Notes: generated by a model from the letters alone, not told the origin. DNA of 64,000 nucleotides from Eurosta solidaginis (GCF_040869045.1 NC_090323.1:151796426-151860425), one strand, 5' to 3'. Shown: positions 9,982 to 21,850, counted from the first letter of the stretch. A program made the numbers and translations.

Positions 9982-12900
9982 GCGGAACGTTGCGGTGTCA
10001 GGACTTCCAAAAAAGTGGTGGAAAGCAGTGAATAGGTGCTAACTGCCAGTCAGGTGACTCTAGAATGTGTTTGTACGATGTGAATATCAAATTAAAGGTA
10101 TTAATGAGAGTTTTAAAAGCGGGTGGCCCTTAGATGTATATGTGAAGGCATTTTCGCGATATCGACCAAAATGTGGACCAGGGTGATCCAGAAAATCATC
10201 TGTCTGGTACCGCTAATTTATTTATATATGCAATACCACGAACAGTATTCCTGCCAAGATTCCAAGGGCTGTTGATTTCGCCTTGTAGAACTTTTTCATT
10301 TTCTTCTACTTAATATGGTAGGTGTCACACCCATTTAACAAAGTTTTTTCTAAAGTTATATTTTGCGTCAATAAACCAATCCAATTACCATGTTTCATCC
10401 CTTTTTTCGTATTTGGTATAGAATTATGGCATTTTTTTCATTTTTCGTAATTTTCGATATCGATAAAGTGGGCGTGGTTATAGTCGGATTTCGGCCATTT
10501 TTTTATCCAAGATAAAGTGAGTTCAGATAAGTACGTGGACTAAGTTTAGTAAAAATATATCGGTTTTTGCTCAAGTTATCGTGTTAACGGTCGAGCGGAA
10601 GGACAGACGGTGGACTGTGTATAAAAACTGGGCGTGGCTTCCACCGATTTCGCCTATTTTCACAGAGAACAGTTACCGTCATAGAATCTATGCCCCTACC
10701 AAATTTAAGAAGGATTGGTAAATTTTTGTTCGACTTATGGCATTAAAAGTATTCTAGACAAACTAAATGAAAATGGGCGGAGCCACGCCCATTTTGAAAT
10801 TTTCTTTTATTTTCGTATTTTGTTGCATCATATCAATACTGGAGTTGAATTTTGACTTAATTTACTTATATACAGTAAAGATATTAAATTTTTTGTTAAA
10901 ATTTCACTTTTAAAAAAAAATTTTTTAAAAAGTGGGCGTGTTCTTCATCCGATATTGCTAATTCATTTTTATTTAGCACATATATAGTAATAGTAGTAAC
11001 GTTCCTGCCAAATTTCATCATGATATCTTCAACGGCTGCCAAATTACAGCTTGCAAAACTTTTAAATTACCTTCTTGTAAAAGTGGGCGGTGCCACGCCC
11101 ATTGTCCAAAATCTTACTAATTTTATATTTTGCGTCATATCGTCAACCGATCTACCAATTTTCATCGCTTTAACCATCTTTGGCAATGAATTATCGCATT
11201 TTTTCGGTTTTTCGAAATTTTCGATATCGAAAAAGGGGGCGTGGTTATAGTCCGATATCGTTCATTTTAAATAGCGATCTGAGATGAGTGCCCAAGAATC
11301 TACATACCAAATTTCATCAAGATACCTCAAAATTTACTCAAGTTATCGTGTTAACGGACAGACGGACGGACGGATATGGCTCAATCAAAATGTTTTGATA
11401 TATGGAAGTCTATATCTATCTCGATTCCTTTATACCTGTACAACCAACCGTTATCCAATCAAAGTTAATATACTCTGTGAGCTCTGCTCTACTGGGTATA
11501 AAAAAAAATATCTTTAAGATGTACATACTGCTGCACTCCCCGCCATCGAGAGCAAACGCCGTCATCCGCGCCAACACCAAGTGCTAGTACTACCAGGCGC
11601 AACCACAACCGTTTCGACGCACCACCCTCAAGCGCAACCGCCGACATCTGTGCCAACCAACAGCGCCACTGGCCCCAACAACCGCTTCGACGCGCAACCA
11701 CCACCAATAGCGCCAACGAAACCGCGCGCTGGAATCATTACTGCGTGCAACACCGCGCGCAACCACCGGCAGCGCCTACCCAGACACACCACAACCACCA
11801 AGCTTACCACCACAACCAGTTAACACAACAGCAAGGCCGCTTCATATAGGCCCACCGACGCAAGCCGGGTACAGCAACAAACGCCGGCCACAACAACCCC
11901 AGCAGGGCCGACCAGCATAGGCCTGCTGCAACAGTACTGGTAACAACAACTTTAGTAACAACAACCAGCAGGGCCGCCGCATATAGGCCTACTGCAACAT
12001 CACCTGCTTTAACCTCAACAACAGCAGGACCCAGAACACAGGCCTGCTGCAACGCCACATACAATAACAACATCGTTTAGAACAATGGGTGAGTTCGTTC
12101 CGTACTACGGACCACTATAATCTACTAAATTGAAAGATTTCAAAACCAAATTTGATCGTAGGAGAATGTAAAAATCACAAAAAACAAAAATTTTAGTATT
12201 TTAAAATTATAGAAACTAGCATACTTCCTAGATAAAGCAAATAACACGCATACATTTACGATTGCATATGCCATAAGCATAAACGTTTAAAAATACTTTA
12301 ATTTCAGTTCACTAGCATTATGAATGCGCTGCTTTAGACGAAGCGCCTTAATTTAAATTGATACACAAATGCCAAAAGCGTGTGTAAGTACGCTCCGTTT
12401 ATTTAATTGAAGTAGAAGTATAACCAAGAAATTGAAGAAAATGAGAAAAGGGTGTTAGAAAAAAAAGAGGAAAATTTTTCGAAATTTCCTTTCACTTTCC
12501 TAAAGTTCGGGTCTTTTGGATATACGCTCATATAGAACTCACAAATATATATAACGACACGTTCGTACCAAGACAGCGTCATTAAAGTTGTATAAAGAAA
12601 TGAGTCACCGGTGACTCATGAACTCATTCCAATACGCTATTATGAGTCACATATGATTCATCGAATAGGGAAGTTGCCAACCAACTTCCATGAATACTTT
12701 TTTTTGACTTCTAGTTTTCCTTCAACTAATCTGAAAAAACTAAATTAAGATAAAATAAAATAAAATGAAATAAACTAAATTAAGATAAAATAGAATAAAA
12801 TGAAATAAATTAAATTAAGAAAAAATAAAATAAGATGAGATAAACTAAAATAATTAACACGAAAATAAAACCGAAAAAGAATATATCAAATTTGTTCAAT

Positions 12901-13913
12901 GAATAGTAAATATGAATTTCAAAACATTCTAAAACGTGTGAAATTTTATATAAATTTTAAATTATTACATAATGAAAGCTACGCAAAAAAATGCCCACAA
13001 AGATTTTGAAAAAAAAAATTGAAAACTTGAGAACTGCTTTAGACTTTGAACATTTTGGAATTTTCAATAAATTTTTGTCTATACAGTTTTAGACGGATAA
13101 ATAAAGCCTGATGAAGTTACCGAGAGTTACAAGTAAAATTTTGGAATTTTTTTTCGAAAACACTTTTAAACTTATTTTTTAAAGCTTTCAGTATACCGTT
13201 AATTAACTAGTTGCTAAAATTAGCGAAACAAGAACAAAAAAGGAAAAGTTAGTCTTAACCTCAGAGGTTTACCTAGTATGTATTAAAGATAAATATAGTC
13301 TAAGTCTTCAACAATAATGAATTGTCAATAAATCTAAATTGTAAATGGGAATGCTGAGGTCTCCTTTCATTTAGAAGGCACATAGGGCATACAGGTAAGG
13401 AACCACCGAAAAATAGGTGCGTCGGTGGCCATGGATTTGAGGGTGGGTCAAGCACCGGGCGTCGCAACAACACCCGCGGCGCCCCTTATATATATTCGGC
13501 TTTTTTTCTTCTTTTAATTTTCAGCCGTTTATTTTTATTTTTTTTTTAGCATTTTTTTGTCATTTTTGATTTTCAGTAATAGTAACCGGTCATTTCCGGT
13601 TCGATTAAGTTTTTTTCGTTTATACTTTTTTTAAAGCTTCTTTTTTTTGAATTTTTAAATTTGAATGTTTAACGGTCTGTTCGTGACATCAGGTTCTGCC
13701 GGATGTTGTTTTACTTTGAATTTCAAGCGTTTTGAGTCGGCTCTGCGCTATTTTTGTCAGTTTTTTTTAAAGGAATGATAGGACCTTTTTTTGTTATGGC
13801 GCAGGACAGCAAGGTTGGCAAAAACCCAACCCAGCCGACATGACTAGCCACAGTGCAACCACAGATCATGCCGACTGCCTTCCTTGCTGCTCCCTTAAAA
13901 AATGCGTATTCCA
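9982..13913 (+). mobile_element. Second LTR of the same family, head to head, interrupted
   Basis: From 11508 to 13913 the sequence is the reverse complement of 6931-9357, ending in ATTCCA, the LTR end. A further piece, 9984-10048, is the reverse complement of parts of 9862-9965, the start of the LTR. So a + strand LTR begins back to back with the - strand LTR at about 9982. Its part equivalent to 9357-9860 has been replaced by an unrelated repeat at 10049-11508. Flanking DNA after 13913 (TAAAAGGATTTT) does not match the internal sequence after 6931, as expected for a solo or broken LTR. Confidence 0.6.
10049..11508 (+). repeat. Non-coding interspersed repeat P, copy 1
   Basis: It matches 33425-34765 closely in order and sequence: GGGCGTGG boxes next to TTTCGATATCGAAAAAGTG, phrases such as CCAAATTTCATCA, GTGTTAACGGACAGACGGACGG near the end, and a terminal ATACTCTGTGAGCTCTGCTC. 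No protein-coding sequence. The class is unknown; it shares a 130-bp-type unit with the Helitron at 58192. Confidence 0.6.
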
Positions 13914-14351
13914 TAAAAGGATTTTCGTGCATTTTCTACGGTGCTTATATCCGGGAAATACAGTAATTATTAAAAAATAGGTTCTTGACGTTGTTCGCAC
14001 AGGGATACCATCTCGGCAATTTGATGTTCTGCTACCGATATCGAAAAAAAGTTTCCCAATGCGAACAGGGTCTTTGTAAAGTTCGCTTTCATCCCCTAAA
14101 TAAAGATCATATACATACTCATGTACATACATTTGCATGCATATATGAAATACCTACTTGCCTTTAGGTTAGGTACATATATGTATATGTGCGATCACTA
14201 TCTGGGTGTTTTAACTGTGCTCAGGCATTAAGGATATTCATATTACAAACGGCATTTTGGCACTACTAGTGTTTAATACTTTGGTTAATTTGGTGAAAAA
14301 ATATTTAATTACACGATCACCTTTTTCTAAAAAACTTACAACTCTCAAAAC
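13914..14351 (+). promoter_or_regulatory. 5' flank of alpha-tubulin gene 1
   Basis: About 440 bp between the LTR edge and the start codon. From about 14224 on it is related to 29614-29750 upstream of gene 2 (GGCATTAAGGA, TTTGGCACTACTAGTG, TTTAATTACACGATCA), so roughly 130 bp of proximal promoter/5' UTR was duplicated with the gene. No clear TATA box. The left part is AT-rich with no other recognisable feature. Confidence 0.55.
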
Positions 14352-15802
14352 ATGGTAAGCTTAATTAAAATTATACTAATTTACTTGGGTTCTATTAATA
14401 ATTCGCATTTTTATTCAAGCGTGAAGTAATATCAGTGCAAATCGGCCAAGGAGGAATACAAATCGGCAATGCATGTTGGGAATTGTATCTTTTAGAGCAT
14501 GGTATCGATGTTGATGGTACGGCTAAGAGTATAAATACAAACAACTGTAATGAATCGGATGACAAAGACACCAAGAAGGCTGAAGCGACAAATGACTCTA
14601 ATACGTTCTTTATGGAAACAGGATCGGGAAAATATGTCCCACGTACAGTTTTTGTTGATCTTGAACCCACAGTTATTGATGATGTACGTACTGGTACCCT
14701 AAAGAGTCTATATCATCCTGAACAACTTATATCGGGTAAGGAGGATGCAGCTAATAATTATGCACGTGGTCATTATTCTATTGGAAAAGAAGCTATAGAT
14801 AATGTTATGAATCGCTTACAAAAATTAGCAGAACGTAGTGAAAGTCTACAAGGATTTTTAATATTTCATAGTCTTGGTGGTGGTACTGGTTCAGGTTTTA
14901 CATCATTACTTATGGAACGTTTAAATGCTGATTTTAGTAAAAAATGTAAGTTAGATTTTGCTGTATATCCATCACCACGAGTATCCACAGCAGTCGTAGA
15001 GCCTTATAATGCAGTTCTAACAACACATGCAACTCTAGAGACATCAGATTGTGTTTTCATTGTGGATAATGAAGCCATTTATGATATATGTCAGAATAAT
15101 TTAAATGTAGATCGTCCAAATTACCGTAGTCTTAATCGTTTAATTGCTCAGATAGTTAGCTCAACTACTGCATCCTTGCGTTTCGATGGTTCAATGAATG
15201 TTGATCTAAATGAATTTCAAACAAATTTAGTGCCATACCCTCGTATACACTTTCCACTTGTTGCGTATGCGCCTTTGGTATCTTCAACGAATGCCTCTCA
15301 CGAACACAATTCAATTATGACTTTGACAAACTCATGCTTTGAGGCTTCGAATATGATGGTGAAATGCGATCCACGTGCTGGTAAATATATGGCATGCTGT
15401 ATGCTTTATCGCGGCGATGTCGTACCGAAGGATGTTAATGCAGCAGTATCGACTATAAAATCTAAAAGGCATATACAGTTCGTTGATTGGTGTCCAACTG
15501 GTTTCAAAATTGGTATAAATTATGAAAAGCCAGCTTGCGTACCGGGCGGTGATTTAGCTCAAACATCACGTGCCGTATGTATGCTATCCAATACCACTGC
15601 TATAGCTGTGGCATTTAGTAATTTGGATTATAAATTTGACTTGATGTTTAAAAAGCGTGCCTTCGTTCATTGGTATGTTGGTGAAGGTATGGAAGAAGGT
15701 GAATTCACAGAAGCTCGAGAGGATTTGGCTACATTAGAACGTGATTATGTAGAAGTTGGTACAGATGATCAGCAAAGTGATAATGGTGATTATGAGTTTT
15801 AA
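14352..15802 (+). CDS. alphaTub67C-like: Divergent alpha-tubulin, alphaTub67C-like (copy 1), two exons
   Basis: Alpha-tubulin subunit, GTP-binding partner of beta-tubulin in microtubules. The coding sequence joins 14352-14354 (ATG alone) to 14420-15802, giving 461 residues; an intron after the start codon is common in alpha-tubulin genes. The protein begins [13 protein letters not shown]. It has the phosphate-binding loop GGGTGSG at about 154-160, the H8 glutamate in NVDLNEFQ, and [25 protein letters not shown] near the C-terminus. The loop after residue 36 is about 12 residues longer than usual and lacks the normal acetylated Lys40 context. The tail ends GDYEF, not EEY. Extended loop, missing Lys40 and terminal Phe match the germline/maternal alphaTub67C type of flies. 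A tandem paralogue lies at 29751. Identity of family certain, orthology likely. Confidence 0.93.
14355..14419 (+). other. Intron 1 of alpha-tubulin copy 1 (65 bp)
   Basis: GTAAGC donor directly after the ATG and a CAAG acceptor before CGT (Arg2). Copy 2 has an equivalent 64-bp intron with the same GTAAGCTTAATTAAAA start, so donor and flank are conserved between duplicates. Confidence 0.88.
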
Positions 15803-16044
15803 TGTTACTTTTCTATTGTTAAATGTTGTGTGAAATAGAAACTAGTTTATTATCCATTTAATCAAATGCAAAACACTAAAACGTATAAAAAAAAACAATT
15901 TTTTTGTGTAGGTTATGTGTGGTCAAATCAAGGCATACAAACGACAGTAGCACTTCCCAAAACCGTCGATAATTGCTGTTAAAACAACACCAAGTTAGTC
16001 TTTCTCTTTCTGACCAACATATACCCCTCATCCAGACGTACTGT
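15803..16044. other. 3' flank of alpha-tubulin copy 1
   Basis: AT-rich 3' UTR and flank. No AATAAA within the first 100 bases, unlike copy 2. The truncated Jockey-like copy starts at about 16045. Confidence 0.5.
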
Positions 16045-17040
16045 TTTTGGCGGATCAAATAGAGGAAACGACATTCTGCACAATAAACGGAGACACCCAC
16101 TCGTATGGTAGGAAGCTGTCAGAGTTCGCAAGATCTTTCCATCGTGAGCGCAGTAAACTGCGTCAACTGGCAGCCGATGGTAACATTGGCATCTGACCAC
16201 CTGCCTGTACTTATTTAGCTCGAGCGAACCGCCGACATCATCGTCACCGAAAACCGCACTTTCATAAACTTTAAAAAAGGAAAGTGGGATGAGTACAAAT
16301 CCTTTCCAGACAATCGCTTTGCTGCCCTCCCTATCCCGACTGATGCTCGCCAAGGGGAACGTGCTTTCCGCAAGGTTATTGAATCCGCCTCGGTCTCGTT
16401 TTATTCCCGCCGGAAGAATTTCCGAAATCCGGCCTCATTTTCCGGTGGAGCCCCCAAATTTAACGAGAGAACGTGACCTTATAAGGCAGCTCGATACCGG
16501 CGACCCCCAAATAAGGTATATAAGCCAACGCATCAGATTGCTTGTGGATGAACACAAGCGAACGAAATGGGAGGAGCATTTAAGGAATTGTAACCTCTCT
16601 GCCGGTGTGGGTAAGCTTCCGTCCACCGTAAAGTCCCTATCGAATCCGCCTAAGCACAATGACAAAATTTCCATCGCCTTTGGTGATAAAGTGCTGTCGG
16701 ATGTGAAAAAATGCGCGAGCTTTGCCGACAATATATAATGCATTCTACGGTTGACAATGTTAGACGGCCCTCCGTCATACGCATACAAACATAAATTTAG
16801 CGCGTCCCCAATTACCATCACCGCCAAGGAGGTTGCGGATGCCATCGGTCACGCTAAACCATCTACAGCAGTGGGTCCAGACGGCAGCCATGCCTATGCT
16901 TAAAAGGCTAGGAAAAGATGGTTTCAAATATTTAGCACATGTCTTCAGCCTGTCCCTTTCCACCTTTGTCATTCCCGAAAATGGAAAATGGTCAAGGTGG
17001 TCCCGCTACTAAAGCCTGGGAAAACAGCTAACATAGGAGA

Positions 17041-17370
17041 GTTGTTGTTGTTGTTGTAGCGATTAGTTACTCCCCGAAGGCTTTGGGGAGTGTTATCGAT
17101 GTGATGGTCCTTTGTCGGATACAGATCCGATACGCTCCGGTAACACAGCACCATTAAGGTGCTGGCCCGACCATCTCGGGAACGATTTATATGGCCACAT
17201 TAAACCTTCAGGCCATCCCTCCCTCCCCACCCTCAAGTTCCATGAGGAGCTTGGGGTCGCTAGAGCCTCGTCTGTTAGTGAAACGGGATTCGCCGCTCGA
17301 AGGTGAGGTTGACAATTGGGTTGGAGAAGCTATATATTGCGCTACACAACCCCTTGAATCCCCCGCGGAG
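17041..17370 (-). mobile_element. SINE-like element S2 inserted in LINE copy
   Basis: It begins on the + strand with (GTT)5 followed by GTAGCGATTAG, so on its own strand it ends ...CTAATCGCTAC(AAC)n. The same family occurs at 20331, 31440 and 33068. The LINE reading resumes after it at GATATCGCCCGATATC, which the other LINE copy shows as one continuous stretch, proving an insertion. About 330 bp, non-coding. Its 3' end resembles the LINE's own 3' end. Confidence 0.7.
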
Positions 17371-17379
17371 AGGGGGGAG

Positions 17380-18037
17380 ATATCGCCCGATATCTCTCCT
17401 ATCGCCAGTAGCCAAGACGCTTGAAGCCATTTTGCTCCCGTACTTCAAAGGAAATTTGCAACTAGCCTGTCATCAGCATGGCTTCAGAAAACTCCATAGC
17501 ACCACCACCGCGCTAAATGCCATTAGCACCCAGATAAATTGCGGTTTAAATCAAAACCCCCCCCCCCCATAGAAGAGTACTCGTTGCGCTAGACCTATCA
17601 AAAGCTTTTGATACGGTCAACCATGGCACGTTACTGCAAGACCTGGAAGGGTCTACCCTTCCCCCATGTCTTAAAAGGTGGACCGCAAATTATCTGTCTG
17701 GCAGGCATCGGTGCAATTAAGAAACGCAACATCCAAACCAAGAACAATTAAACAAGGGGTGCCACAGGGTGGTGTCCTATCCTCACTTCTGTTTAACTTC
17801 TACATATCAAAGCTACATTCACCACCAGAAGGAGTCACTATCGTTTCATACGCCGATGACTGCACAATAATGGCCACAGGCCCAGACCCACAGATCGATG
17901 AGCTTTGCAACAAAATAAACGGCTATCTCCCTGATCTCTTCAGTTTGTTCGCCTCGCGAAACCTAACATTATCACCGACTAAATCATCGGCGACCTTATT
18001 TACAAAACATGGACGTCCCAAATGTCGACCATTTTGA
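17380..18037 (+). pseudogene. RT fragment of truncated Jockey-like LINE
   Basis: Broken frames encode fingers/palm motifs of a non-LTR RT: RPISLLSPVAKTLEAILLPYF, then LDLSKAFDTVN in another frame, QGVPQGGVLSSLLFNFYISKL, and the catalytic YADD in VSYADDCTIM. This copy keeps YADD whereas the full-length copy has YAND. A C-run at about 17562-17570 breaks the frame. Confidence 0.75.
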
Positions 18038-18990
18038 ACATCCACGTCAATTGCACAACGCTACCGACTGCCTTATACCCCAAAATCTTGGGAGTGACGT
18101 TCGACCAGGATCTACATTTTGGTGAGCATGCAGCCGCAGTTGTACCGAAAATCCAGAGCCGTAATAAAATCCTCAAATCTCTTGCCGGCAGTAATTAGGG
18201 TAAAGGTAAAGAAACGCTCATTACGACTTACAAAGCATTTGGCCAGCCGATTGCATGCTACGCGTAACCGATATGGTCGCCAAGCCTAAAGACTACTCAC
18301 TGGAAGAAGCTACAAGCCTGCAAAAATACCGGCCTCAGAACCGTCACGAGCTGTCTTGCTATGTCCCCAGAACACCATCTACATAATAAGCGAGAATACT
18401 CCCCATTAGGGAGAGAAATGAAATGCTAACCAAACAGTTTCTGTTGAATACCCAGAAACCTGGGCATCCCAACAGACATCTGATTGATGAGCCAATACTG
18501 CCAGGGGCAGTCATATCCGTAAGCATTATGAGGAAATACGGCACCTGAGAATACAGCCGTATGAAGCTAAAAATCACAAGCAGGTCCTCAGCGAAATCCA
18601 CAAACAGGCGTCGGACCTCTATGCTAGGAATTGCCCGGTGAATCCAGTACTTAAAGAACAATACCCAAAACTAGCAGAGGAGGAACGCACTCTCCCTAGG
18701 CAACGCGCACTCTAACTCAACTTCGATCTGGATACTGTAACAGGTTAAACTCTTACCTATCCAGAATCAACTCCGACATACAAAATGTATGTCCTGCTTG
18801 TAATGCGTCCCCACATTACACCAACCATCTCTTCAACTGCATTGTGGAACCAACGCCTCTAACACCCCTCTCATTATGGTCCTGTTGAAACAGCAAGTTT
18901 TCTTGGACTCCCGTTAGGGGACATTGATGACAATTTGTGATTGGTCGCACCTATTAGATGGGGCGAAACACTGCTACAAAAACATCATCA

Positions 18991-19189
18991 ATGTACTGTT
19001 TCTGCGCATATTTATTTCATACTCTGCCCCACGCGTGTACGAGCATTATGCAGATATCGGCATAGTCCAGCGAATTAAAACACAAGGGCTATGGTGTTAT
19101 GCCGTGGTATAAATTTTGAGTCACGATCGCAGTAGCTAGTCGACCACTGATCAATCTCCTTATGTCTTCTGAACATCACTTACATAGTG
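18991..19189. other. Unassigned intervening sequence
   Basis: No coding sequence or clear repeat that I can recognise between the LINE tail and the SINE relic. Confidence 0.3.
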
Positions 19190-19345
19190 AGCAAAAGAGC
19201 TCCACATAAAGGAGCGTGCTCCGCCTACCTAGTCAAACAAGTGTTTTCAATTAGAAGAAAGTTTTTTTAAGCGTGGTCGCCCCCGGAAGTTGTTTGGCAA
19301 ACACTCTGAGTGTATTTCTGCCATTAAAAGTTTCCCAGCCCCGAG
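19190..19345 (+). mobile_element. Relic of tRNA-type SINE (family A)
   Basis: Degenerate match to the SINE at 39458-39820 in opposite orientation: GGAGCGTGCTCCGCCTA, TTTTCAATTAGAAGAAA, TAAGCGTGGTCGCCCC, TGTATTTCTGCCAT. Truncated at its 3' side, where an old LINE 3' end follows. Confidence 0.6.
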
Positions 19346-19600
19346 GGCAGTAAGCATCACTAAACTCTTACTTATCAATATTCAAAAATGTAGGCCCTGC
19401 AGTCGACGAGTCCCCGTATGACACTAAACATATTTTCAATTGTAATGTGAAACCAATGCTTCTAACAACTGCATCCATATGGTCCAACCCTGTTAAAACC
19501 GTAAGTTACCTTGTACGTCTGTTAGAGGACTTTGATGTAATTTTTTTTCGTGGTCGCGCCTATTGAATGGCTATAAACAGGAAGCGATTAAACGATAAAA
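19346..19600 (+). mobile_element. Old relic of Jockey-like LINE 3' end
   Basis: It weakly matches the C-terminal coding and 3' end of the LINE family (AAACTCTTACTTATC, ACACTAAACATATTTTCAATTGTAATGTG, CTAACAACTGCATC, GTTAGAGGACTTTGATG). Much more diverged than the other three copies, so an older insertion or a related subfamily. Confidence 0.5.
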
Positions 19601-20009
19601 AACCATTTAGGTAAGTATTTTCATCTGCGACGGGACTTTTTTTTCCTATGACCAAGACTGTCACAGGAAAGGTTGTGTTTCATAGGTCAAGATATTTATT
19701 TTGGTTTCCCTCTCGGGCTTTCGATTATGTTGCTTAGTAGTTTAGGGGCGTTCCGTCTTATAGAACGGATATCTGTGACCAATAACTGCCAACGCCCAAC
19801 TCCAGTGGCAGATGCAGCCAGTGATATTCTCGGCTTTATTTCAATGGATCCTTCCTGGTACCGGACCGCCTGATGAAGTAGTGGAGATCTTACCACAGTA
19901 AGGGTCGTTGCTGTTGCGAACGGTTTTACTTTCCTATGTTTAGACCGCCTTGACGGTATAAAAAATTTACGAAGAAAAGCTGGAGCATAAATGGAGAATA
20001 GGTTCACTT
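19601..20009. other. Unassigned sequence
   Basis: No recognisable gene or repeat. Short open frames exist on both strands but have no known motif. Confidence 0.3.
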
Positions 20010-20971
20010 GGACAGCGATGGTAGCAGAAAGGCAGTGAGGTTAATGAAAGTGCAGCAGGAGCCTCCGTACAAACTTGAGAAAGATACGAAGCGGAGAGAG
20101 GAGAACATTGCAGCATTAAGTATTGTCCAGCGGCAGGGAAGAAATGGGCACGCAAACCCATTAAAAGGGCGAACGCTTGGTTTGATGCAGTCCTCTCCCG
20201 AGAGATGTAGGTCTTAAGCTGTAGAGCAGAAGGGCCATTATATCGAGGAAGCAGCTTCTTCGAAATCTGCAAGTTCGAAAGAGGAGAGACATAGTGGTGA
20301 AAAGCCAACAGAGATGACGGATGAAGTTCCCCCCGGCGAGTTAGGGGGTCAGAATATACCCACGGTAGGTATGCCTGTCGTAAGAGGCAACTAAAATACC
20401 AGACTCAAGCGGCTGTGTAGCGCAACCCTTCAGGTTGCCAGCGAGGTTGGTTATAAGGCAAAGTGGGAAAACATCATAGCCTCGACTTTCTCGGCGCTAA
20501 CTGATCGCATAAATTCTTATACGTTTTATAGCCAAGATGTTGCGGGAGAAGCTGCTGTTGTGCTCCCAGTTAAACCACTTATGCAGACCTACATAAATTC
20601 TTTGGTCGCTTCATAGCGGCGAAATCGGACGATACAAACAATACGGTTATGGACATAGGAATACAAATTTTACCAGCGTCTGGGTTCTTCGTGGTGGTCA
20701 TGTTAAATTTTTCGGCAAAAGAGCAACAAAATCGAAAACTCTTACAAAAACCTTCGGGGTTCGCAGATTATCAGAGATAAGTATAAATGGATAGAAAATT
20801 ACCCTGAAAGCAGCATTACATGATATTATTTACAGCCCATTCGCAGACCCAGAGAGAAGAATGGTTGTGTCTGCTGACGGTTTCAAACTAATGCCAAGGG
20901 TAGCCTTCGAAGATTTTCCCGTAGAGGTGCCAGTCAGATTAGGCGAGGCAAAGGGCAGACTTAATTTATAA
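20010..20971 (+). pseudogene. Unrecognised decayed coding sequence, split by S2
   Basis: I do not recognise this. An open stretch of charged residues (LEKDTKRREENIAALSI) runs from 20010 to about 20217. After the S2 insertion, 20462-20616 reads AKWENIIASTFSALTDRINS and onwards to a stop. A shifted frame then continues from about 20600 to a TAA at 20971 with one internal stop, including HDIIYSPFADPERRMVVSAD and MPRVAFEDFPVEVPVRLGEA. The coherence across more than 100 codons suggests a real but broken gene, cellular or from a mobile element. Confidence 0.35.
20331..20450 (+). mobile_element. SINE-like element S2, 5' part
   Basis: It matches, inverted, the right-hand part of the S2 copy at 33068-33399: GTTAGGGGGTCAGAATATAC, CACGGTAGGTATGCCTGTCG, GTAGCGCAACCCTTCAGGTT. 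3' truncated. It separates two pieces of an unrecognised coding sequence. Confidence 0.6.
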
Positions 20972-20984
20972 CAAAGCTTCTAAG

Positions 20985-21357
20985 ATAGATAGATAGTTAA
21001 TTAATTGAGCATCGTACTGCGACTATTGGTCTATTGTGCTCTCATCTATTTCACAGCACCTCATCCAAGCCGACCTCCCTGATGAACCCTAGCAGTACAC
21101 TTGGCTCGAGGGATTTAATGAGAGAATGCTCTGGCCATGGTGAGTCCATAAACTTAGCCCTGCGTCACATTCCAGGAGGATATGGTCCACCGTTTCCGCT
21201 GATCGATCACAAAATCGGCATGTATTGTTCAATAGTATGCCCAGTTTCTGTATGTGGCTGTTCAGTCTACAATGTCCTATAAGAATAGCTGTTAGGATTC
21301 TTAGGTTATTTTTCGAGAGGCCTATTAATGCCCTATGTCGAGATGTGATATAACCCC
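20985..21357 (-). pseudogene. 3' end of RNase H-bearing LINE, Cys-rich C-terminus
   Basis: On the - strand this encodes a C-terminal CRFCDQ ... H ... EC type zinc motif (about 21180-21260, partly shifted), followed by 3' sequence and a tail of (TATC)n seen on + as GATAGATAGATAG at about 20985-20997. A second 3' end of the family occurs at 50232-50352. Confidence 0.6.
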
Positions 21358-21850
21358 CTAACAGTAACTTAGATAACTCTGGCCTGGAATATTGCGCCAG
21401 TGTTCTTCCCTCTCTCCTACTAATAAATGCCCCCTAAAATCCTGTGGGCCTACTGGCAGGAACGGCTCGGGATCGATGGGTCGTGTCGTTGCTGCCTCAT
21501 TGGTCAGGCTTTCCGCTTGCTCATTACCCTCAACTCCTCTGTGGCGTGGCATCCGTTGTGTGCTTCTAGTTCGTTTAGCTTTTCAACGCACTCAAGACCA
21601 GTGCTCACTTCGAACGCCGAGATTGCCTTGAGGGTGGCCTGACTGTCACTGAGTATGGCGATTGTTACATTGGAGTATTCGCGCTAGAGGTTCAGGTCAT
21701 ACGCTTGAAAAATGCTCGGTTATTCTCCCAGAGGTTCTAAATTCTTGGCTTTGGGCCCGAAAACTCCGGCTCCAATGCCGGATATGCTCCCAGTGGTCCT
21801 GAAATCTGGCGTCTTCGAGCCATCTGAGTACCATACTATTTTATGAAGCA
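21358..21850 (-). pseudogene. RNase H domain of R1/LOA/I-type LINE
   Basis: Broken frames on the - strand give a start such as WYSDGSKTPDFRTTGS (first RNase H Asp), then IAILSDSQATLKAI, and finally PRHRGVEGNEQAESL, the His/Asp end of the domain. An RNase H after RT is characteristic of I, LOA and some R1-group LINEs. No RT lies between it and the endonuclease at 22007, so RT has been deleted in this copy. Confidence 0.75.

Larger units (their letters stand above)
16045..18990 (+). mobile_element. 5'-truncated Jockey-like LINE copy, + strand
   Basis: It matches, inverted, the full-length copy at 23674-27513, starting inside the endonuclease (TTGGCGGATCAAATAGA) and running through RT to the C-terminal Cys-rich end (TGTCCTGCTTGTAATGCG). 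Frames are broken by stops and indels, so it is dead. It is interrupted at 17041-17370 by a SINE-like element. The 3' tail has decayed from (CAA)n to ACAAAAACATCATC. RT text such as PEGVTIVSYADDCTIMATGP is retained at 17825-17880. Confidence 0.8.

Noticed and set aside
6931..13913. A Foldback-type transposon with tandem-repeat inverted arms
   Set aside because: The arms include a 983-bp direct repeat at 1-984 and a primer site at the edge, which fits LTRs of the - strand gypsy element better.
14435..15802. Tubulin as a pseudogene lacking a start codon
   Set aside because: The ATG is in a separate three-base coding exon with good splice sites, conserved in the second copy.
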